From Synechococcales cyanobacterium M55_K2018_004 (GTDB taxonomy: Bacteria; Cyanobacteriota; Cyanobacteriia; Elainellales; Elainellaceae): a stretch of 38,917 nt of DNA. The notes under the pieces were generated by a model. That model ran no database searches and was not told the DNA's origin. It saw only the letters and a program-made list of their open reading frames with translations. Location of the stretch: the NCBI GenBank assembly GCA_015295905.1, contig DVEB01000238.1:1-38917 (forward strand). The letters run 5' to 3'. Positions within the stretch are counted from its first letter, which is position 1. Every line of letters starts with the position of its first letter. Shown here in pieces: positions 1 through 7,613 of the stretch. A program made the translations under genes and the position numbers.

Positions 1-136
1 CCCACGTCTGATTTTCAGACTGAGAATTGCTGGTAGGCTGTAGCGGTGTGCAGCGGCATTAAGAAAAACCGGTACCGTATTTAATCAACGCGCTCGGCGC
101 TATAAATGGGATGGTGCTGTGTTGGGCAGAATTGTC

Positions 137-841
137 ATGGAATCAAACGGAATGCATCCAAGGACGCTAGCGGTTGACATTGGAGGGAGTGGCATCAAGG
201 TGATGGTGTTAGATCATGAGGGGCATCCATTGACGGAGCGCGATCGCCTTGAAACACCGCAACCTGCCACTCCCGACGCTGTGCTGGAGGTGATTCAAAC
301 CTTGGCAGCCAAGCAGCAGTTCGACCGCGTCTCGGTTGGCTTTCCGGGGGTGGTGCGGCGTGGCGTTACGGAAACAGCCGCCAATCTTGATGCTCAATGG
401 ATTGGGTTCGACCTGGGCACAGCGATTGAGCAACGGTTAGAAAAGCCAACTCGGGTTGTCAACGATGCTGATATGCAGGGGTTAGGGGCGATCGCTGGCG
501 ATGGTGTGGAACTGGTCGTGACTCTGGGCACAGGTTTTGGCTCTGCTCTATTTCTCAATGGCAAACTGGTGCCTAACCTAGAACTAGCTCACCACTCTTT
601 TCGTAAGGGAGAAACCTACGAGCAACAGTTGGGCCGGGAAGCCCTGGATGCGATTGGCAAAAAGCGCTGGAACAATCGGCTGGGAAAGGCGATCGCCAAT
701 CTCGAAAAGCTGTTTAACTACGATCAGCTCTACCTCGGTGGTGGCAACTCCAAACACATTGACCAAGAACTGCCTGCCAACGTCAAAACGGTTCCAAACG
801 TAGCAGGACTCCTGGGAGGTATTGCCCTCTGGCGAGAGTAG
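137..841 (+). CDS. ROK-family polyphosphate glucokinase-like sugar kinase
   Basis: Predicted cytosolic hexokinase of the ASKHA/ROK superfamily. It would phosphorylate glucose using polyphosphate and/or ATP, feeding glycolysis or the pentose phosphate pathway. The N-terminal phosphate loop reads AVDIGGSGIKVMVLD, the catalytic region NDADMQGLG carries the expected base Asp, and the second phosphate motif is LGTGFGSALFLNGKLVPN, close to actinobacterial PPGK enzymes. The Cys-rich zinc motif of ordinary ROK sugar kinases and repressors is absent, as in PPGK. There is no DNA-binding N-terminus, so it is not a ROK repressor. I chose the ATG at 137. An in-frame GTG at 119 and an ATG at 152 are alternatives, and none has a clear Shine-Dalgarno. 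The gene ends 4 bp from the convergent helicase stop. Family assignment is firm; the polyphosphate donor is inferred. Confidence 0.78.
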   Translation: MESNGMHPRTLAVDIGGSGIKVMVLDHEGHPLTERDRLETPQPATPDAVLEVIQTLAAKQQFDRVSVGFPGVVRRGVTETAANLDAQWIGFDLGTAIEQRLEKPTRVVNDADMQGLGAIAGDGVELVVTLGTGFGSALFLNGKLVPNLELAHHSFRKGETYEQQLGREALDAIGKKRWNNRLGKAIANLEKLFNYDQLYLGGGNSKHIDQELPANVKTVPNVAGLLGGIALWRE

Positions 842-845
842 TACT

Positions 846-3326
846 CTATTTTCCCGCCCACTGTTGCTTTAGGCGCTCGACTCGTTCCAGCAAACTTTCG
901 TTAGAGAGGCGAGAGTTCAGCCGTTCCACGTAGAGCGGAAACGCAAAGGGGGAGGGGCGTTTGGTCTCCTTCCAGAGAACGGAGAATTGGCGCAATCGCT
1001 GCAATGTCTCCACCAGTCGGTGGGCTTCCAGTTGTTCCTGTAGCACCTCGCTTTCGGCCTGTTTTAGCAGGAGGTTATCCGGCTCGTACTTTGTGAAAAC
1101 CTCGTAGATCAGGGATGCACTAATTTGCAGTTGACTGGTGGTTTTCTTGGCAGTGGGAAAGCCCTTGAAGACCAGCCCTGCCACTTGAGCAATGCCGCGA
1201 AATTTTCGTCCAGTTAACTCTGAGATGTTCAAGCTAGCCTTCAGATCGGTGTAGAGCGAATCTAGGCTGAAGAAGTCAGTAGAAAATAGCTCCTGAAAGG
1301 GATAACCTTTGGGTGCTAGAATCTCGAAACCGTAGTCATTCACGGAAATGGTGAAGGTGGCCTGTTGTTTTTGGGCAAAGCGATAGCCCCAGAGAAACCC
1401 TAGCCCCTCGTGCACAAACCGCCCCTCGAAGGGATAGACGTAGAGGTGTTGGCCATCACGAGTTTTGCAATGTTCGATCAGGAGTTGATCAGCCTCGGGT
1501 AATGCTGAAATCCGATGTTGAACCGATAACAGCGGTAATAAACATTCCAATTCTCGATTTAGGTTTTGGTTGTCGGTCTTGACCCGTTCAATTTCCCGGC
1601 GCAGGTGTTGACTCAACGTATCAGAAATGGCTAGATTTCCGCCGCCCCACGTGGGTGTGACGGTTGATCGCTTGGTTGTCCCTTTAACATACACCACCAT
1701 ATCCTTCATCATGAAAAATTCGAGTTGGCGACCGGCAAAAAAGAAGACATCTCCTTTCTTTAGCTTTGAAACAAAGCTTTCCTCTACCGTGCCAATCTTG
1801 CGTCCATTGGTGTATTGGACATCAACCGCTTGGTTGGATGTGATTGTTCCAATGCCCATGCGGTGCAGTCGAATTAACTGAGCATCTTTGACTTTGTAAA
1901 CACCGTTCTCTAGTACCACTTTTTGATACCGGGGGTAGGCCCCCAGACATTTTCCTCCTTTTTCAATAAACTCCAGAATCCAGTGATATTCTGTCTCGGT
2001 GAGATCTTGATAGGCGATCGCACGTCGCAAAGTTGCGAGAGTGTTCTGCGGCTCAAAACCATCCCCACAGGCCAGGGTAATCAGATGCTGGATCAGCACA
2101 TCGTAGGGCTTGTAGCGGGGACGACGCACCTCAATGTCGCCCGCAGCCAAACCACGCCGGAACGCGGAAATTTCTAGCAACTCCAACGCATTGGTTGGCA
2201 AGAAAAAGATCTCCGAGGTGCCTGCCGGGATGTGGGCCGACCGCCCTGCCCGTTGCAACAGCCGCGCCAGATTTTTGGCACTGCCAATTTGCACCACTCG
2301 TTCCACGGGCTGAAAATCTACTCCCAAGTCCAACGATGAGGTGCAAACGACCCATTTGATCGTCCCTGCTTTCACCCCTGCCTCGATCGCTTCCCGTTCG
2401 CTCACATCGATGGAGCCGTGGTGGAGGGCGATGCGATCAACGGCTTCTGGCAGGGCAAAGGCGATCGCCTGGTACCACTTCTCGGCTTGGGCGCGGGTGT
2501 TGGTGAAGATCAGGGTCGATTTTTCCAGATCCAACGCATCTACCAAGTCTTGAAACATCCGCAGACCTAGGTGTCCTGCCCAGGGAAAGCTATCCACCGA
2601 CGCAGGGAGGATGCTCTCAATCTTTGTTTCCCGCTGCAAGTCAGATTGAATGATGACAGGTTCCACCCCCACCCCCACGGCGACTTGGGCCGCCTCCTGC
2701 AAATTGCCTAACGTGGCGGAGATGGCCCAGGTCTTGAGAGTGGGCTGCAATTCTCGCAACCGGGACAGTGCCAGTTCAACTTGAGTGCCACGTTTGGAAC
2801 TGAGCAGTTCATGCCATTCGTCCAAAATCACGCTCCGTAGTGTGGCAAAGCGCTTCCTGCTATCGGTGTAGGACAACATCAAGGACAACGATTCTGGTGT
2901 GGTGATCAGAATCTCTGGCATGGTTTTGAGTTGTTGGCGCTTGCGCGATGAACTGGTGTCGCCTGTGCGCGATTCCACCCGTAACAGCCAGCCCATCTCT
3001 TCAATCGGGCGACGAATGGATTGCTCAATGTCTCGTGAGAGCGCCCGCAGCGGAGTGACATAGAGGAGTTGCAGCCCTGGGGTTGGAGTCGCCAGCATTT
3101 CGGCGATCGCTCCCATCACTGCGGCGTAGGTCTTGCCCGACCCCGTGGGCACCTGAATCAACCCACTCTTCCCTGCCAGGTATGCCTCCCAGGTGGCCCG
3201 CTGAAACGAGAGCGGTTGCCACCCTTGCCGAGAAAACCATTGCAACACTGGATCAAGGACAAGAATAGGCGAATCAGCGTGGGCAGACGTCATAGGTATA
3301 GGCATCGCAGTGTCATACGTTTCCAC
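846..3326 (-). CDS. Lhr-like (ligase-associated type) DEXH-box helicase
   Basis: 826-residue superfamily 2 ATP-dependent helicase. The Q-motif region precedes Walker A (PTGSGKTYAA, about residues 60-69). The Walker B/DEXH box is DEWH (about 169-172), motif III is SATLGN (about 203-208), and motif VI is QRAGRSAH in the second RecA domain. The C-terminal half (winged-helix and Lhr core-like region) is about 400 residues. Length and motif spellings fit the 'ligase-associated DNA damage response' DEXH helicase family. In other bacteria that family sits beside an ATP-dependent DNA ligase and an MBL-fold exonuclease; neither is here. It lies 15 bp downstream of the alcohol dehydrogenase on the same strand, so the two may be co-transcribed. 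A role in DNA repair or recombination is inferred from the family. Confidence 0.85.
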   Translation of the reverse strand: METYDTAMPIPMTSAHADSPILVLDPVLQWFSRQGWQPLSFQRATWEAYLAGKSGLIQVPTGSGKTYAAVMGAIAEMLATPTPGLQLLYVTPLRALSRDIEQSIRRPIEEMGWLLRVESRTGDTSSSRKRQQLKTMPEILITTPESLSLMLSYTDSRKRFATLRSVILDEWHELLSSKRGTQVELALSRLRELQPTLKTWAISATLGNLQEAAQVAVGVGVEPVIIQSDLQRETKIESILPASVDSFPWAGHLGLRMFQDLVDALDLEKSTLIFTNTRAQAEKWYQAIAFALPEAVDRIALHHGSIDVSEREAIEAGVKAGTIKWVVCTSSLDLGVDFQPVERVVQIGSAKNLARLLQRAGRSAHIPAGTSEIFFLPTNALELLEISAFRRGLAAGDIEVRRPRYKPYDVLIQHLITLACGDGFEPQNTLATLRRAIAYQDLTETEYHWILEFIEKGGKCLGAYPRYQKVVLENGVYKVKDAQLIRLHRMGIGTITSNQAVDVQYTNGRKIGTVEESFVSKLKKGDVFFFAGRQLEFFMMKDMVVYVKGTTKRSTVTPTWGGGNLAISDTLSQHLRREIERVKTDNQNLNRELECLLPLLSVQHRISALPEADQLLIEHCKTRDGQHLYVYPFEGRFVHEGLGFLWGYRFAQKQQATFTISVNDYGFEILAPKGYPFQELFSTDFFSLDSLYTDLKASLNISELTGRKFRGIAQVAGLVFKGFPTAKKTTSQLQISASLIYEVFTKYEPDNLLLKQAESEVLQEQLEAHRLVETLQRLRQFSVLWKETKRPSPFAFPLYVERLNSRLSNESLLERVERLKQQWAGK

Positions 3327-3341
3327 CCCATCGAATTTACG

Positions 3342-4343
3342 TCAGTTGATTGTGTCGTGTGACATCTGCAAAACTGCGGCTCCCATGATTTTTCCTGTTC
3401 TCAGGGCCATTAGTGCTTGATTGGCAGCCTCTAGCGGAAAGACCTGAACCTCGGTGTGGATGGGGATTTGGGGGGCGATCGCCAGAAATTCCTCGCCATC
3501 CTGCCGGGTGAGGTTGGCGACAGAGCGGACGACTCGTTCTTCCCACAGAATAGAGTAGGGGAAAGCGGGAATCTCGCTCATGTGGATGCCAGCACAAACG
3601 ACAGTGCCTCCCTTGCCAACAGCCTTCAACGCTGCAGGGACGAGGCTCCCAACCGGCGCAAAGATGATAGCCGCATCCAATGGTTCCGGCGGTGTTTCCT
3701 CAGAGGCACCAGCCCAGACTGCACCCAGGCTGCGGGCGAACTCCTGGCCAACGGTGTCACCACTCCGAGTAAAGGCGTAGACCCGCTGCCCCCGGTGGCG
3801 GGCAACCTGGATCAGGATATGAGCTGCTGCGCCAAAGCCATAGAACCCCAGGGTTTCTGCCTCGCCAGCCAGACGCCAAGAGCGATAGCCAATTAACCCC
3901 GCACACAACAGAGGAGCGGCCTGGAGGTCGGGGTAATCTGCGGGGATCGGGAAACAAAATTGCTCGTAGGCAACAGTGTACTCGGCATAGCCGCCGTTGA
4001 TCTGATAGCCCGTGAACAGGGCGCGATCGCACAGGTTTTCCTGCCCCCGCACACAGTAGCGACAGTGCTGGCAGGTCTTCCCCAGCCAAGGCACACCGAC
4101 GCGATCGCCCTGGCGAAATCGGGAGACGCCCTCGCCCACGGCTACCACAGTCCCCACAATCTGATGCCCGGGAATCAGGGGCAGCGTTGGGTCTGGCAGT
4201 TCACCATCTACCACATGCAGGTCGGTGCGGCAAATGCCACAGGCGTTGACCCGCAACAATACCTGTCCGGCCTGGGGTTCTGGTCTAGGAAGCTGAACCA
4301 AGTGCAGCGGTTGACCGACTTGATCTAGCACCATTGCCCGCAT
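3342..4343 (-). CDS. Zinc-dependent medium-chain alcohol dehydrogenase
   Basis: Predicted NAD(P)-dependent alcohol/aldehyde oxidoreductase of the MDR superfamily. The catalytic-zinc ligand Cys35 is in NACGICRTD and the His is in IPGH (about residue 60). Four structural-zinc cysteines follow in CQHCRYCVRGQENLC (about 91, 94, 97, 105). The Rossmann segment reads GFYGFGAAAH, a slight variant of GxGxxG. About 333 residues is the usual length for this subgroup. The annotated start is the ATG at 4343 because an excellent Shine-Dalgarno, AAGGAGGT, lies 7 bases upstream. The in-frame GTG at 4352 overlaps that site and is unlikely. It lies between the ABC ATPase (69 bp upstream) and the helicase (15 bp downstream), all on the minus strand. 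Substrate cannot be read from sequence; ethanol or longer aldehydes are possible. Confidence 0.88.
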   Translation of the reverse strand: MRAMVLDQVGQPLHLVQLPRPEPQAGQVLLRVNACGICRTDLHVVDGELPDPTLPLIPGHQIVGTVVAVGEGVSRFRQGDRVGVPWLGKTCQHCRYCVRGQENLCDRALFTGYQINGGYAEYTVAYEQFCFPIPADYPDLQAAPLLCAGLIGYRSWRLAGEAETLGFYGFGAAAHILIQVARHRGQRVYAFTRSGDTVGQEFARSLGAVWAGASEETPPEPLDAAIIFAPVGSLVPAALKAVGKGGTVVCAGIHMSEIPAFPYSILWEERVVRSVANLTRQDGEEFLAIAPQIPIHTEVQVFPLEAANQALMALRTGKIMGAAVLQMSHDTIN

Positions 4344-4412
4344 GGATAGCACCTCCTTTCACCGTCCAGTTTCAGCGTGGTTTGCAGCCTTCCAACCAGG
4401 CTGGATAACACT

Positions 4413-5174
4413 CTACACTTTGGCAGGACTCATGCGGCTCAGAAAAGTTCTGAGGCGATCGCTCTGGGGTTGGGTCAACACCTGCCGCGCTGGGCCTGCT
4501 TCTTCGATTTGTCCTTGGTTGAGAAAGAAAACACGGTGGGCCACGTCACGGGCAAACTGCATCTCATGGGTGACAATCACCATCGTCATGCCTTCGTTTG
4601 CTAGTTGTCGCATCACCTCCAACACTTCGCCCACCAATTCGGGGTCAAGGGCACTAGTGGGTTCATCAAACAACATGATCTTGGGCTTCATACACAGGGA
4701 ACGAGCGATCGCCACCCGCTGTTTTTGGCCGCCAGAGAGTTGGTCGGGGTAGGACTCAGCCTTCTCCAGCAGGCCAACCTTGTCCAATAGCGATCGCGCC
4801 AGTCGCCCACTTTCCTTTTCCGACATCCCCAGCACCTTGCAGGGGGCTAGGGTGAGGTTATCGATCACCTTCATATGGGGAAACAGGTTGAACTGTTGAA
4901 ACACCATCCCCACGTCTGCCCGCAACTTGCGCAGTTGGCTGTGGCTAATTTTCGGATGGGACAGGTCAATGCCATTGACGATCAGCCGCCCACCATTGAT
5001 CGTTTCCAATCGGTTGAAACAGCGCAGCAGTGTGCTTTTTCCACAACCGGAGGGGCCAATCACCGCCACCACTTCGCCCCGCTGAATTTGCCCACTCACC
5101 CCCCGCAACACCTGCAAGGGACCAAAGTTTTTTTCCACCCGGTCAAAGACAATCCCTGCTTCGCCGCTGCTCAT
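4413..5174 (-). CDS. Polar amino-acid ABC transporter ATP-binding protein (GlnQ/HisP type)
   Basis: 253-residue cytoplasmic ATPase that energises a PAAT-family amino-acid importer. Walker A is GPSGCGKST (40-48), the Q-loop lies in VFQQFNLFPH (about 91-100), the ABC signature is LSGGQKQRVAIARSL (about 146), and Walker B is IMLFDEPTSALDPE (about 166). The H-loop is in VIVTHEM. The FNLFPHM segment is characteristic of the GlnQ/HisP/ArtP group. Its binding protein (5692-6549) and permease (6877-7596) are encoded on the opposite strand, so the transporter is split across a divergent region rather than forming one operon. Which amino acid is carried is not determinable; the companion binding protein would decide it. 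Confidence 0.92.
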   Translation of the reverse strand: MSSGEAGIVFDRVEKNFGPLQVLRGVSGQIQRGEVVAVIGPSGCGKSTLLRCFNRLETINGGRLIVNGIDLSHPKISHSQLRKLRADVGMVFQQFNLFPHMKVIDNLTLAPCKVLGMSEKESGRLARSLLDKVGLLEKAESYPDQLSGGQKQRVAIARSLCMKPKIMLFDEPTSALDPELVGEVLEVMRQLANEGMTMVIVTHEMQFARDVAHRVFFLNQGQIEEAGPARQVLTQPQSDRLRTFLSRMSPAKV

Positions 5175-5213
5175 TTGGCTTGAGTTCTCCCCGGTTAACT
5201 AGCTGACTAAACT

Positions 5214-5328
5214 GGATGGGAAATTGCTGGGTCGTGTGGCATTGCTGCACCCAGCAACAAGGCGCAGTGCGCGATGCCGATCCATTCGGGGATGGGAAAT
5301 TGCTGGGTCGTGTGGCATTGCTGCACCC
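5214..5328. repeat. 39-bp direct repeat, two copies 37 bp apart
   Basis: The same 39-base sequence occurs at 5214-5252 and 5290-5328, beginning GGATGGGAAATTGCTGGG and ending TTGCTGCACCC, with a 37-base unique spacer. In the first copy TGCTGGGT and ACCCAGCA form an 8-bp stem around a 16-base loop. In the second copy the right arm is replaced, so the stem is lost. The pair lies just upstream of the ABC ATPase start, in its probable leader or promoter region. No further copies and no cas genes are visible, so it is not treated as CRISPR. Confidence 0.8.
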
Positions 5329-5691
5329 CCATAAACTCATCCTAAAGCATTGGTTCTATCCCCAGGGGCAACTATCCTTAAACCTTGCTTAATCCGCCTG
5401 ACCAATGCTTGATTCAATCGTTAATGTAATGCTGGTGCTCTATTATTAGCATCTATTAGCAGCAATTCTCACCTTGAGCGCCTGGTGTGGTGTTAGCCCA
5501 CTTGTGGCAGACGAGCACCACACCAGCAGTAGTTTCCCTGCAACGTTTGGGTTTCATACTCAGAATTGCTATTCTATTCGCTTTTGGGTTGACAAACGCT
5601 TTGCTTGGTGGGGGCGATCGCCGCAGAAATACCAAGCTGAGAGTGCAGTCAACCCTGCTTACCCCAAAAACTCTTGGAGAACCAGTCTCAA
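5329..5691. other. Divergent intergenic region with an 11-bp inverted repeat
   Basis: This non-coding stretch should hold the promoters for the ABC ATPase (minus) and the binding protein (plus). Two features stand out. CTTAAACC and CTTAATCC (5377-5384 and 5388-5395) form an imperfect pair at 11-base periodicity. CTGGTGTGGTG (5482-5492) and CACCACACCAG (5516-5526) form a perfect inverted repeat around a 23-base loop. The inverted repeat could be an operator or an RNA hairpin. No convincing reading frame is present, and no NtcA consensus (GTA-N8-TAC) was found by eye. Confidence 0.5.
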
Positions 5692-6549
5692 ATGCTTCGC
5701 TTAACCCGTTCCCATTTTTTGCGTCGGTGGCTGTTGGGTGCGCTCGGCTTGTTTTGCGCCGTCACCTTTGCCGCCTGTGGTGCCGGCACTCCCACGGGGG
5801 ATACTTCTGCTCCTTCTGGGGGCAGTCCTGCGGCTACACCTGCGGCAACAATCACGCTGAAGATTGCCCTTGACCCGACCTTTCCCCCCTTTCAGTCCAA
5901 AAATGCCGATGGCACCTTGCAGGGGTTTGATATTGACCTGATCAATGCGATCGCCGACGCCGAAGGATTTGCCGTAGACCTACAGGCGCTTCCCTTCGAC
6001 GGAATCATTCCTGCCCTGCAGGCTGGGACGATGGATGCCACCATCAGCACCATGACCATTACCAAGGAACGCGCAGAAGTGGTGGACTTTACCCGTCCCT
6101 ACTTTAAGGCGGGGCTGGCGATCGCGGTACAAGAGTCCAATACCGACATTACCGGGTTCGAGAGTTTAAATGGTAAGCGCATTGCTGTGCAGATTGGGAC
6201 AACGGGCGAACAGGAAGCACGTAAGGTTCCTGGAGCCGACGTGCGCACCTTTGACAATGCACCGCTGGCCTTGCAGGAACTAGCCAATGGCAACGTAGAC
6301 GCGGTGATCAACGATGCACCAGTGACGTTGTATGCCCTCAAGAGTGGTCAGGTGAACGGCCTCAAGGTGGTAGGCCAACTGTTGACCGAAGAATACTATG
6401 GCATGGCAACGCCGAAGGGATCACCCAATCTGGAACGGTTAAATTCTGGGCTAGGCACCATCATCCAGAATGGCAAGTATCGGGAGATTTACCAGAAGTA
6501 CTTTAGCGGTGAACCACCGACCTTGCCTGATGCAGCACCGCTGTCGTGA
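5692..6549 (+). CDS. Amino-acid ABC transporter substrate-binding lipoprotein (SBP family 3)
   Basis: Periplasmic solute-binding protein of the PAAT (family 3) type, about 285 residues. The N-terminus is a lipoprotein signal: basic start, hydrophobic run, then a lipobox FAAC with the lipidated Cys at about residue 29. A low-complexity Ser/Thr/Pro/Ala/Gly tether follows. The mature domain begins LKIALDPTFPPFQ and contains GFDIDLINAIA, DATISTMTITKERAEVVDFTRPY and AVQIGTTGE, all hallmarks of the family. The ATG at 5692 is preferred over a TTG at 5674 because GGAGA lies 11 bases upstream and the signal peptide then has normal length. The permease follows on the same strand, but only after a 327-bp gap filled with repeats. 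Ligand identity is unknown. Confidence 0.93.
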   Translation: MLRLTRSHFLRRWLLGALGLFCAVTFAACGAGTPTGDTSAPSGGSPAATPAATITLKIALDPTFPPFQSKNADGTLQGFDIDLINAIADAEGFAVDLQALPFDGIIPALQAGTMDATISTMTITKERAEVVDFTRPYFKAGLAIAVQESNTDITGFESLNGKRIAVQIGTTGEQEARKVPGADVRTFDNAPLALQELANGNVDAVINDAPVTLYALKSGQVNGLKVVGQLLTEEYYGMATPKGSPNLERLNSGLGTIIQNGKYREIYQKYFSGEPPTLPDAAPLS

Positions 6550-6601
6550 CGCTGCGTTTCTGCCACAACTTCTAGACCAGAGGCGCTGGTAAATGAGAGC
6601 A

Positions 6602-6723
6602 TGTCACCTTTGCAGGCCCTCATCCCCCAGCCCCTGCCTCCAAGTTGGGAGCAGGGAAGCCGAGCATCTCAACGTTCCTCTCCCAAGTTGGGAGAGGGAT
6701 TCAGGCTGAGGGCAAACGTGACA
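6602..6723. mobile_element. MITE-like element, copy 1 (ends GTCAC/GTGAC)
   Basis: A 122-bp segment bounded by imperfect inverted ends: TGTCACCTTTGC on the left and GCAAACGTGACA on the right. It has the same arrangement of internal blocks (GCAGGCCCTCA, CAAGTTGGGAG, GAGGGCAAACGTGAC) as 29416-29535, 23 kb away, with many substitutions between the two. There is no coding capacity. The internal CTCCCAAGTTGGGAG is itself palindromic. It is probably a non-autonomous, transposase-mobilised relic; no target-site duplication is obvious. Confidence 0.65.
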
Positions 6724-6733
6724 TCACCCTGTT

Positions 6734-6837
6734 ATACGGAATCCGTTGCTTATAGGGTCGGTTAGTTTTTGGTAGAACGCGCGCGCAGCGGGCGTTCTAC
6801 CAAAAACTAACTGCTACTTTATAGGCGGATTCCGTAT
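6734..6837. repeat. Nested palindromic element (12-bp outer and 20-bp inner arms)
   Basis: The outer arms ATACGGAATCCG (6734-6745) and its exact complement (6826-6837) enclose a second, perfect 20-bp inverted repeat: 6761-6780 pairs with 6792-6811 around an 11-base GC-rich loop, GCGCGCAGCGG. It lies directly after the MITE-like copy and ends 39 bp before the permease start. It could fold into a long stem in the mRNA between the binding-protein and permease genes. A partial match to the right outer end is seen at 17920-17933. Confidence 0.85.
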
Positions 6838-6876
6838 CAGACCAGGAGAGTCAACCGCGTTAGGAGAACCAAAACT

Positions 6877-7596
6877 GTGCTGCGATCGCTCGAAATTATT
6901 TGGGATGCGCTGCCCAACTTGCTGTTCGGAGCGTTTGTCACCTTGCAACTGACGGCCATTTCGATCACCCTTGGTCTGATCTTTGGCTCATTGATTGGAA
7001 TTGCTCGCCTGTCTGCCGCTCGTCCGCTGAATCTGGCGGCTCGGGTTTATGTAGACTTCTTCCGGGGCACGCCGCTGCTCGTGCAGATTTTCATGATCTA
7101 TTTTGGCATCCCAGCGCTGGTGCGATCGCTGGGGGGCAATTTCTCCTTCAATCAGTGGGCCGCAGCGGTGATGGCACTTACCCTCAACAGTGCCGCCTAC
7201 CTGGCAGAAATCGTGCGAGCCGGAATTCAGTCCATTGACTTAGGTCAACGGGAAGCGTCCCAGTCCCTTGGCCTGGGGCCAGTGCAGACAATGCGCTACA
7301 TCATCTTTCCCCAGGCATTTCGCCGCATGATTCCGCCGCTGGGCAACGAGTTCATCAGTATGCTGAAGGACACCAGCCTGGTGGCAGTCATCGGGTTTGA
7401 AGAACTCTTCCGCCGGGGGCAACTGATTGTCGCCCAAAACTTCCGGGCGTTTGAAATTTACCTCTCGGTGGCCCTAGTCTACCTAGTGATGACGCTGATC
7501 TTCTCCCAGCTTTTCTCCCAATTAGAACGGTGGATGAATCCCGTCGAACAGGCTCGTCGAACCGTTCATCCCACTACTCCCGCAGGCGAGGCATAG
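6877..7596 (+). CDS. Amino-acid ABC transporter permease (HisM/GlnP type)
   Basis: 239-residue inner-membrane permease of the PAAT family. The first hydrophobic segment begins near residue 10 (LPNLLFGAFVTLQLTAISI), and five membrane segments are expected. The family motif FFRGTPLLVQIFMIYFG lies near residue 63. The cytoplasmic EAA loop reads GQREASQSLGLGPVQTMRYIIFPQAFR, which docks on the ABC ATPase. The GTG at 6877 is chosen because TAGGAG lies about 11 bases upstream and the product then starts at the usual place. It should work with the ATPase at 4413-5174 and the lipoprotein at 5692-6549. Its expression may depend on read-through of the repeats at 6602-6837 or on its own promoter. Confidence 0.93.
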   Translation: MLRSLEIIWDALPNLLFGAFVTLQLTAISITLGLIFGSLIGIARLSAARPLNLAARVYVDFFRGTPLLVQIFMIYFGIPALVRSLGGNFSFNQWAAAVMALTLNSAAYLAEIVRAGIQSIDLGQREASQSLGLGPVQTMRYIIFPQAFRRMIPPLGNEFISMLKDTSLVAVIGFEELFRRGQLIVAQNFRAFEIYLSVALVYLVMTLIFSQLFSQLERWMNPVEQARRTVHPTTPAGEA

Positions 7597-7613
7597 GGGA
7601 ATCGGGCTGCGTC

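Noticed and set aside
5214-5328. Two-repeat CRISPR array
   Set aside because: Repeat and spacer lengths are compatible, but there are only two repeats, no cas genes nearby, and the right end of the stem differs in context. Ordinary duplication is simpler.
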